A stretch of 64,000 bases of DNA from Chitinophaga rhizosphaerae. GTDB lineage: Bacteria; Bacteroidota; Bacteroidia; Chitinophagales; Chitinophagaceae. Made by a program: the position numbers and the translations under genes. Location of the stretch: contig NZ_RXLO01000007.1 in assembly GCF_003958645.1 (NCBI RefSeq), positions 186,001 through 250,000 of the forward strand. Reading direction: 5' to 3'. The notes under the pieces are model-generated. The model was not told the DNA's origin, searched no databases, and was given only the letters and a program-made list of their open reading frames with translations. Shown piece by piece: positions 35,874-43,410 of this stretch. The first letter of the stretch is position 1; each line of letters opens with the position of its first letter.

Positions 35874-35909
35874 AGGGGCTGACCATCAAATTTGGGTCAG
35901 CCCCTTTTG
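35874..35909 (+). terminator. Terminator after the second susCD pair
   Basis: Stem GGGGCTGACC / GGTCAGCCCC with a 10-nt loop, followed by TTTTGTTTG. Confidence 0.9.
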
Positions 35910-36163
35910 TTTGTCATGATACATAATGATATTGTGTAATGCAAATCCCCGGCATCCAGGTTATCCAGTTGTGCAGCCGGCCTGTCGCTCCCCGTTCGCT
36001 TTACCCAATTCAGCAACAATACTTTATAATTATAAGAACAGAAGTACTCCCGACATATTCTTTTCTAGTTAGACTTTGTGATATTTTTAGGAAGTCGTAT
36101 TAACTTTTGTGATTTTCCTTTAAACAATTGTTATTTATTCCATTTCTTTTTACCTTTAAGTTA
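35910..36163 (+). other. Intergenic region before the ROK regulator
   Basis: AT-rich, no gene seen. It holds two TTTGTGAT words (about 36075 and 36105) and the regulator's promoter (36128-36158). Confidence 0.5.
36128..36158 (+). promoter_or_regulatory. Promoter of the ROK regulator gene
   Basis: TTG at 36128-36130, 20 bp, then TACCTTTA at 36151-36158 (TAnnTTTG with the last base changed). The element ends 5 bp before ATG 36164, so transcription would start at or next to the start codon. This supports ATG 36164 over the in-frame ATG at 36128. Confidence 0.5.
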
Positions 36164-37366
36164 ATGTTAAGCAAAACTGACCTGTACAAACAAAGGATTT
36201 TGAAGGAGCTCTGCTTCGGCAATACCCTGTCTGGCACGGAAATCAGTTCGCGGATAGAAAAAAGCATGCCCTTGACGGTCCGCCTGTTAGGAGAGCTGGT
36301 GAATGAGGATCTTGTGGAGGAAAAAGGATATGCACCTTCATCCGGCGGCAGGCGCCCGCAGATATATGCCCTTAAACCGGGCAAGATGTATGTGGTTTCG
36401 GTGGCGATGGACCAGTTGGTGACCCGTATGGCGGTCATAGATATGCAGCATTGTGATATTATCTGCACCGAAAAGATCGGTCTGCCGTTGTTAAAGAATC
36501 CGGACGTGCTGGAAGCATTGGCCAATCAGCTGAACAAATTCATCGACAATACAGCGATCGCCCGGGATAAAATAATTGGTGTGGGCATTGGGATGCCTGG
36601 TTTTGTGGATGTTTCCAAAGGGATTAACTATTCCTTCCTTGAATCCCAGACCAACATCGTCGATTTTTTGGAAAAGCGGGTAGGGATCCCGGTCCACATA
36701 GACAATGACTCCAGTCTGATCGCACTCGCAGAATTCAGGCTGGGCGCGGCCCGCGGCCGGAATGATGTAATGGTCATCAATATTAACTGGGGCATAGGGC
36801 TGGGGCTCGTTTTGAATGGCGTATTATTCCGTGGGTGCACGGGGTTTGCCGGGGAGTTCAGCCATATACCGCTTTTCGTTAATAATAAATTGTGCACCTG
36901 CGGCAAAAGTGGCTGCCTTGAGACCGAAGCATCCATGTTGGTGGTTATTGAAAAGGCGGTCGAAGGATTGAAAAAAGGGCGTGTTTCCACCATGGAAGCC
37001 TTGCCTGAAGATATTGAGGAAGCCTGCCATACAATTATCAATGCAGCCATACAGGGAGACACATTTGCTGTAGAACTGCTTTCGGAAGCCGGCTATAACA
37101 TCGGGAAGGGAATTGCCGTCCTGATCCATGTGCTCAACCCCGAATTGATCGTTCTGAGCGGCCGGGGGGCTTCAGCGGGTAAACTTTGGCTGGCGCCGGT
37201 TCAGCAGGCAATTAACAATTATTGTATACCACGGCTGGCGTCCAAGTCGGAATTGACGGTGTCTGCATTCCATCAGCGCGCAGAGCTGATCGGTGCAGCA
37301 GCATTGGTCATTGAAAATTTTGACAAACGACCGGTGAAAAATAAGGTGGGCCGCGTGTTGGTGTAA
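36164..37366 (+). CDS. ROK family transcriptional regulator
   Basis: A 400-residue NagC/XylR-type protein. The N-terminal winged helix (about 5-60: LSGTEISSRIEKSMPLTVRLL) is followed by the ROK sugar-kinase fold: GVGIGMPGFVDVSKG, HIDNDSS, GFAGEFSH and the zinc motif CTCGKSGCLE (Cys244, Cys246, Cys251). Kinase activity is usually absent in such repressors, though the catalytic-type Asp in HIDNDS is present. It sits upstream of the third susCD pair, which it probably controls. The visible base composition is less GC-rich than in the pigment operon. Confidence 0.9.
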   Translation: MLSKTDLYKQRILKELCFGNTLSGTEISSRIEKSMPLTVRLLGELVNEDLVEEKGYAPSSGGRRPQIYALKPGKMYVVSVAMDQLVTRMAVIDMQHCDIICTEKIGLPLLKNPDVLEALANQLNKFIDNTAIARDKIIGVGIGMPGFVDVSKGINYSFLESQTNIVDFLEKRVGIPVHIDNDSSLIALAEFRLGAARGRNDVMVININWGIGLGLVLNGVLFRGCTGFAGEFSHIPLFVNNKLCTCGKSGCLETEASMLVVIEKAVEGLKKGRVSTMEALPEDIEEACHTIINAAIQGDTFAVELLSEAGYNIGKGIAVLIHVLNPELIVLSGRGASAGKLWLAPVQQAINNYCIPRLASKSELTVSAFHQRAELIGAAALVIENFDKRPVKNKVGRVLV

Positions 37367-38152
37367 TCCCGCGCGAACATCATCAAGCGAACAGGATTAC
37401 CTGACGAATGCACTTTAACAATGCAATATGCAATCGAATAATAACAGATAGTGAACGGATATTGAAATTTTAATTACAACCAGAATCAGACGAAAGGAGA
37501 AATGCCGTAAAAGGCTTGGAAGAAGCAGGGGCAACTAAAAAACAGATGGACATTAGACGACAGACAGCGTTGGCCTCCCAAATACAACCAGGATCAGTGA
37601 ACGGAGCACGCCCGCAGTATGGGCTTTGATGTAGAAGAGGGCCATCCGGTACAACCAGAATCAGTGAACAGCGCATGCCCGGGAGCGGGCTTTAATTCAG
37701 AAACAGATGAACAATTGACAACAGGCGGATATTGGCATCCCCTATACAACCAGAATCAGTGAACAAGGAGATCCCGAAGAATGAATTTTAACGCAGTAAC
37801 AGACAGTCGTGTTGATCGTATCAGCGGTCGGCATCGTTGGGCGTTATCGCATTCCGGGGAACATGTAAAGGGCCTGCCGATAACTTCTTTGTTTTAGTAA
37901 TCAATCAATCTATTATCAACAGTGAACAAGTACGCATCATCACACATGACGCAAACCGGGGACCAATTTCGGCCCCAATGAATGCTGCTATGCAATAATC
38001 AACAATCAAAATACAGACAGTGAACATATGGCGCATCAGCTGAAACAATCAGGATCAGTTTGAAAGGGAACGGCCCGGATGGGCTTCGATGTATTTATCA
38101 ACCAAACATAGACAAATCGCTATTAAACTTTCAAATCTAAAACAACTGCAAC
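37367..38152 (+). repeat. Degenerate repeat array in the leader before the third susC
   Basis: No gene is visible in these 786 bp. The word ACAACCAGRATCAGTGAAC recurs at 37476 (first part only), 37584, 37651 and 37746, with a worn copy at 38045. CAGTGAAC alone recurs at 37595, 37662, 37757, 37920 and 38018. Several copies are followed by an imperfect hairpin ending in GGGCTTTGAT or GGGCTTTAAT (37608-37630, 37675-37695, 38071-38090). Spacing is irregular (108, 67, 95 bp), so this is not CRISPR. It looks like decayed tandem duplications of a roughly 60-100 bp unit; function unknown. Confidence 0.65.
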
Positions 38153-41100
38153 ATGAAAGATGCAAAACGGCGGATCTCAATGATCCTGTTATTTTGTTTT
38201 TGGGTGGGCATTGCGATGGCTCAGCAAAAACGAACAATCTCGGGGAAGGTTACCGATGTAAATGGAGAAGCTGTGCCTGGGGTCACGATTCTCGTTAAAG
38301 GTACCTCCACCGGTGGTGCTACCGATGCAAATGGGAGATACAGCATTACCACTGATAAACCCAATGCCATATTGGTTTTTAGCTCTATCGGCTTCAAAAC
38401 CCAGGAGATTACGCTCGGCCAGAGCAACGAAGTGAATGTCGTAGTCGAAACGAGCGCAGTCGGGCTGGACGATGTGGTAGTAACCGCCCTCGGCATTAAA
38501 AGGGAAAGAAAAGCTGTCGGGTATGCGATCTCCACGATTAAAGGGGAAGACCTGACGAAAGCCGGGGCTACCCTCAACCCTTTCCTGGCCTTGTATGGCA
38601 AGGCGGCTGGCGTGGGTATCAACATTTCTTCGTCGGGCCCCACCGGCGGTGTAAACGTGCGCATCCGCGGCGCTGCCGGTCTGGAATCGAATACGAACAC
38701 AAGACCGTTGTTTGTAGTAGACGGTGTGCCGCTGTACGATGAGAAAACTTCCATGGAAAGCAGGGGGTATGATCCGCTCAACTCCTTCGACTACGGATCC
38801 GGCGTAAACGACATCAACTCGGACGATATCGAATCGATCGAAATCCTGAAAGGTGCAAAGGCTACCGTGCTTTATGGCAGCCAGGCGCTCAACGGCGTGG
38901 TGCTGATCACTACCAAGAACGGGAAACAGACCAGAGGGCTCGGTATTCAGGTCTCCCATCAGATTACGGTAGACAAACCCTTTACCTTTATTGATTTTCA
39001 GAATGAATTCGGTTCGGGTGCTTCCTTACGTGATACGCAATACGTAGTGCGCAACGGAGTAAATACCAGGAAGCTCCCGCTGAGCCGCTTCAGCTTCGGG
39101 CCCCGGTTCGATAACAGCAATGTGATGCTGTACGATAGCACCATGGGCACCTATAAAGCGTATCCCAATAACTTTATCAACTTCTTTAATAACGCGCTGT
39201 CGAACCGCACCAACGTTTCCATTTCGGGCGGTGGTACTTTAGGGAGCGTGAGGGCGTCCTACACCCGCAATACCTATGAAGACGTAATTCCCGGGTTCAC
39301 GCAAAAGAACAACACCTTCAGCTTTAACGGCAATTTCAAGGTGTCGGAGTTCGCAACGTTCGAATTCGTGAATAACCTGTACAGCGTGCAAACGAAAAAC
39401 CGCCGCCCCAATATCCAACAATTTGTGGCAACGGGCCTGAACAGGGACTATGACTACAACTGGATGAAATCGTTCTACCACGACGAGGACGGGTTTAGAA
39501 GAGACCTGGAGCCTTGGGGGCTTAGCGGTTCCAGCCCCGGATTCTGGCCAAACGCCGTTGCCGGGATCATGTGGGAACAAAACGATAATAAAGACCGGGA
39601 CAACAAGTTGCACCTGGTAAGCTCTATCAGATCCACATTGCAGTTTACAAAACATATATCCATGATTGCGCAGGCTTCATTGGATTATACCAACACGGAT
39701 TTCATCACGGAAAATAAAATCACCCGCCTGGCGCCTGTAAGGGTTGGTGGCAAGTACAGCTGGACCAAACGGAATATGACGGTACAGAATTACCAGGCCC
39801 TGCTGAAATATGAAAAAGACTTCAGCAGCGATTTCAATTTCTTCGCTTTCGGTGGCGGCGCCTATCAGAAAGTGTCGGAGAACAATTTGTATTCTTCCAC
39901 GGGCGACATGGGCCTGATATTCCCTGACTGGTTTTCGCTTGGTAACGCAGATACGCGGTTCTGGCCTACTTCCGGCGACAGGGGAAAAGTTACCGGCCTG
40001 AGAAGGGGATCGGATGCACTGTATAGCGCATTAGGCTCTGCAACGCTTTCCTGGAGAGAAACATTCTACCTGGAAGTGCAGGCGAGGAATGACTGGAACT
40101 CCACGCTGCAGGCGCCCAATTACTCTTACTTCTACCCGGGCGTATCGCTCACCTATAATTTCTCCAACGATTTCAAAGTTCCCCATCTGCAATACGGTAA
40201 GCTGCGCTTCGCATGGGCTGACGTAGGTGGTGGACCTACAACTGCTGTGGGCGACAGGTATTTTGCCAATGACGCATACAGCGTGGGCCAGCTTCCCTAC
40301 GGTTATGGGCCTACCTCCGTTACGCCTCCTTCGGCCCTCTTCCTGGAGCCTTTGAAACCCTTCCGGAAGCGTGAGTTTGAAATGGGCTTCAATACAAGAT
40401 GGTTTGATAGAAGCCGTGTTGAGATCGACTTCTCTTTTTACACCAACAATGTGTACGACCAGATCGTACAACAGCCGATTACACCGGCAACTGGCTACAC
40501 TTCGGCAAAAATCAATACCGGTAACGTGAAGAACTGGGGCCTCGAGCTGTTGATCAAAGGAGCACCTTTGGCCACTTCGAAATACCGCTGGGATTTGACT
40601 TTTACGGCTGCTAACCAGTTCTCCAAAGTCAAGAAGCTGTATCCCGGCATTACCCAGAAATATATTGATGGCAACTCCGGGTTCCAGGTTTGGGCAAAAG
40701 AAGGAGAGCGCATAGGGGAAATCCGCGCATATGACTACAAACGCACGCCCGATGGCAACAAAATCGTTGGCGAAAATGGTTTGTATGCACTGAGCGACCA
40801 GGTTACCAATACCGGTAAAAACGTAAACCCCAAAGTATTTGGCGGTTTGTATAGCGACTTCTCCTTTAAAGGCTTCAATTTCCACGTAGGTATCGATTAC
40901 AAATTCGGTGGCACCATCTTCTCCTACACCAACAACTACCTCATGGGTACTGGTGTGATCAAAGCCTCGCTTGCCGGCAGGGATGAAGCATCCGGTGGTT
41001 TGGCCTATTACGTAGATGATGCTACCGGCGCCAATGTAATATGGGAACACAATAAAACAGCTCCCGGTAACGCAAGGGACGGTATTGTTTACCACGACGG

Positions 41101-41482
41101 TATCGTGCTCGAAGGCATGAAAGAAGTGACTACCGGTGGTTCGACCACCTATGAAAAGAACGATCGCATCATCAGCGCTCCGTCTTACTACCAAACGTTT
41201 ATCAATGACCTGGGCACTTCCTGGCCTCCGGACCGCTTGTTCAAAAACGATTACATCAAACTGCGCGAGCTTTCCCTCGAGTACGCACTGCCCAAGAGAG
41301 TTTCGAATATGATGAAATTGCAGAAACTTTCGTTGACTGCTTCGGCAAGAAACCTGGGTTATATATATAAGACCTTGCCCAACGTTGATCCGGAAGGCGC
41401 ATTGGGCGCACAGGGATATATTGAGAATTCATTCTACCCCTCTATCAGGTCTTTCAGTTTTGGTGTAAATGTTAGTTTCTAA
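38153..41482 (+). CDS. SusC/RagA TonB-linked outer-membrane receptor (third pair, no STN)
   Basis: A 1109-residue transporter with a signal peptide (cleavage near AMAQQ). It has a carboxypeptidase-regulatory-like domain (about 25-103: GKVTDVNGEAVPGVTILVKG), a plug (about 105-245: LDDVVVTALGIKRERKAVGYA) and a barrel ending in FSFGVNVSF. Like the 30872 receptor it has no STN domain. It works with the lipoprotein encoded 20 bp downstream. Regulation is probably by the upstream ROK protein and involves the repeat-rich leader; substrate unknown. Confidence 0.94.
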   Translation: MKDAKRRISMILLFCFWVGIAMAQQKRTISGKVTDVNGEAVPGVTILVKGTSTGGATDANGRYSITTDKPNAILVFSSIGFKTQEITLGQSNEVNVVVETSAVGLDDVVVTALGIKRERKAVGYAISTIKGEDLTKAGATLNPFLALYGKAAGVGINISSSGPTGGVNVRIRGAAGLESNTNTRPLFVVDGVPLYDEKTSMESRGYDPLNSFDYGSGVNDINSDDIESIEILKGAKATVLYGSQALNGVVLITTKNGKQTRGLGIQVSHQITVDKPFTFIDFQNEFGSGASLRDTQYVVRNGVNTRKLPLSRFSFGPRFDNSNVMLYDSTMGTYKAYPNNFINFFNNALSNRTNVSISGGGTLGSVRASYTRNTYEDVIPGFTQKNNTFSFNGNFKVSEFATFEFVNNLYSVQTKNRRPNIQQFVATGLNRDYDYNWMKSFYHDEDGFRRDLEPWGLSGSSPGFWPNAVAGIMWEQNDNKDRDNKLHLVSSIRSTLQFTKHISMIAQASLDYTNTDFITENKITRLAPVRVGGKYSWTKRNMTVQNYQALLKYEKDFSSDFNFFAFGGGAYQKVSENNLYSSTGDMGLIFPDWFSLGNADTRFWPTSGDRGKVTGLRRGSDALYSALGSATLSWRETFYLEVQARNDWNSTLQAPNYSYFYPGVSLTYNFSNDFKVPHLQYGKLRFAWADVGGGPTTAVGDRYFANDAYSVGQLPYGYGPTSVTPPSALFLEPLKPFRKREFEMGFNTRWFDRSRVEIDFSFYTNNVYDQIVQQPITPATGYTSAKINTGNVKNWGLELLIKGAPLATSKYRWDLTFTAANQFSKVKKLYPGITQKYIDGNSGFQVWAKEGERIGEIRAYDYKRTPDGNKIVGENGLYALSDQVTNTGKNVNPKVFGGLYSDFSFKGFNFHVGIDYKFGGTIFSYTNNYLMGTGVIKASLAGRDEASGGLAYYVDDATGANVIWEHNKTAPGNARDGIVYHDGIVLEGMKEVTTGGSTTYEKNDRIISAPSYYQTFINDLGTSWPPDRLFKNDYIKLRELSLEYALPKRVSNMMKLQKLSLTASARNLGYIYKTLPNVDPEGALGAQGYIENSFYPSIRSFSFGVNVSF

Positions 41483-41502
41483 AAAGCTTCAAAAGGAAAA
41501 TC

Positions 41503-43263
41503 ATGAAAAAGTTATTAATAGGGATAATTGCGTTTTCAATCGCGCTTTCGTCTTGCAAGAAGTCGCTTGAAAAAGAATTTGCCAACCCGGAAAATTATGA
41601 CAAGACGGGCAACCTGTTTGCCGGGATGTTTACCAAAACCCTCTATTCCTGGAAGCTGTATGTACAGGACTATGGCGAATGGTGGTGGGAACTGGCTGGC
41701 ACCGGTTCAATGGGCGTTGCGGGATACTCTCAGGTATGTCAGCGCTATATTACCGACCGGTACTCCTGGTTCTCTACGTTTGACGACCTGACTGGTACCA
41801 CGGCTTTCGGTTCTGAAAACCAGCTTTGGCAGAACAGGTTGGGCGCCTTTTACGGCAGCGTGAACGCCTGGGCCGTTATCAAAGACAATATCGCAGCGGT
41901 ATCTGGCCCCGAGCTGGATGATAACAAGATCTACTACTCCCTCACAACCGTGATGAAGGATTATGCAGCACTGCTGGCGGTTGACTTTTACAATGGCATT
42001 CCCTATTCGGAGGCATTTAAGGGAAAGGACAGGCTGTTTTTTCCCAAGTACGACGACCCGAAGGAAATCTACAAAAGCGTGCTGGATGAGCTGAAGAAAA
42101 TATCCAACGATCTTCCGGGGGAATACGACAAAATGTCTACTTCCGCTAAAGCAGTATTCAATACCCAGGATATTGCGTTCCGTGGCGATATAAACGCATG
42201 GGTGCAATATATCAATGCCATCAGGCTGAAATTTGCGGTAAGGATTTCTGGTGTGGAAGAAGCGTTTGCCAAAACGCATATCCAGGATGTGCTGTCCAAA
42301 AATAACTTACCCGCTGTCGACCAGGTATGGGCCATGCCTTATGCGCTGATGGCCAATGGCGGTGGTGAATGGATCCGTGGTATCGGCGAAGGCTGGCCCG
42401 CTACATTCATCCCCGACATTATCATGCGGAGAATGAACCGGAACAGTCCCAGTTACGAGGCTGGTATCGATGACCCGCGCCTGCCCGTTCTGGCAATGCC
42501 TACCAAGTTCAGCAATTTTACTTCCAATCCGGCCGTACTGGACTATCGTGGCGTAAATATGAACGCCGATGGCCAGAAAGCTGGCTATGTCGCCGGGGAA
42601 AGGTATTATGTCGGCGGCCCTTATGGTGACCTTAATGAGCACCTTAACCAGAACGCCCGCTCCATGTATAGCCTTGCAACATTTGCCCGTAACGAGAAAT
42701 ATCCGGTGTATATGATGTCGATGGCCGAAACGGATCTGCTGTTGGCGGAAGTGGCCCTCAAAAATCTCGGCGCAACCGGAAAAACGGCCGCTGCGCATAT
42801 CAAAGACGCGATCAGCCACTCCACGGATTTCTGGTACAAACTCAACCAAAATAGCCCCTATGCTGTCGGCAACGCATTTATGCATCCTGCCAAACCTTCC
42901 GCAACTGATATTGGTACCTATTCCGATTCAATTGCCACCCGGTTCAACAGCAGAGGGAACGTAGAGGATAAGATGGAATTGATCATGCAGCAGAAATACA
43001 TCCACCTCAACCTCATGTGCCCCTACGAATTATGGGCGGAACTGAGAAGGACGCGCCATCCCAAACTGGAGCCTATGACCTTCAACTCCAAAGTGATGAA
43101 GCCGCTTCCCGAACGTTTGAGATATCCTACCGGTGAACAGCAGACCAATCCTGACAACTATGCTACTGTAAAGAGCCAGGATAACTTCACCACACCGATA
43201 TTCTGGGTGCCGACCGCATTAAGAGGCGTAAACCCATATTGGCCTAATTACAATTACGAATAA
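41503..43263 (+). CDS. SusD/RagB-like surface lipoprotein (partner of 38153-41482)
   Basis: A 586-residue lipoprotein with lipobox LSSC (Cys18). The body has SusD-like helical repeats (KDYAALLAVDFYNGIPYSEAF; WVQYINAIRLKFAVRI) and the C-terminal segment NLMCPYELWAELRRTRHP common in SusD proteins. The N-terminus differs from the two other SusD proteins in the window (no NTNP motif), and the mature N-terminal region has a tryptophan-rich YGEWWWELAG. It binds ligand for the partner receptor. Confidence 0.9.
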   Translation: MKKLLIGIIAFSIALSSCKKSLEKEFANPENYDKTGNLFAGMFTKTLYSWKLYVQDYGEWWWELAGTGSMGVAGYSQVCQRYITDRYSWFSTFDDLTGTTAFGSENQLWQNRLGAFYGSVNAWAVIKDNIAAVSGPELDDNKIYYSLTTVMKDYAALLAVDFYNGIPYSEAFKGKDRLFFPKYDDPKEIYKSVLDELKKISNDLPGEYDKMSTSAKAVFNTQDIAFRGDINAWVQYINAIRLKFAVRISGVEEAFAKTHIQDVLSKNNLPAVDQVWAMPYALMANGGGEWIRGIGEGWPATFIPDIIMRRMNRNSPSYEAGIDDPRLPVLAMPTKFSNFTSNPAVLDYRGVNMNADGQKAGYVAGERYYVGGPYGDLNEHLNQNARSMYSLATFARNEKYPVYMMSMAETDLLLAEVALKNLGATGKTAAAHIKDAISHSTDFWYKLNQNSPYAVGNAFMHPAKPSATDIGTYSDSIATRFNSRGNVEDKMELIMQQKYIHLNLMCPYELWAELRRTRHPKLEPMTFNSKVMKPLPERLRYPTGEQQTNPDNYATVKSQDNFTTPIFWVPTALRGVNPYWPNYNYE

Positions 43264-43286
43264 GGCTTGAATTATAACCATCACAT

Positions 43287-43322
43287 ACATGGGCCGGCAT
43301 TTTAGCCGGCCCATGTTTTTTT
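43287..43322 (+). terminator. Terminator after the third susCD pair
   Basis: Perfect stem ACATGGGCCGGC / GCCGGCCCATGT with a 6-nt loop and a T-run. Confidence 0.9.
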
Positions 43323-43356
43323 AGTAAAGACCGTATTTATTGCAGATACCGTTCAA

Positions 43357-43390
43357 AAAAAGGGGCGACTATTTTATTAGTCGCCCCTTT
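43357..43390 (-). terminator. Terminator after mutS (bidirectional form)
   Basis: Stem AAGGGGCGACT / AGTCGCCCCTT with an 8-nt loop. The A-run on the left gives a T-run for leftward mutS transcription, and TTT on the right suits the other direction. Confidence 0.85.
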
Positions 43391-43410
43391 ATGTATTCAT
43401 TCGGAAAGGA

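Noticed and set aside
36128..36163. Longer N-terminus for the ROK regulator starting at 36128
   Set aside because: The added residues are hydrophobic and unlike the family, and the segment carries the promoter elements.
37476..37765. Possible CRISPR array
   Set aside because: Repeats are imperfect, spacers range from about 47 to 89 bp and share sequence among themselves, and no cas gene is near.
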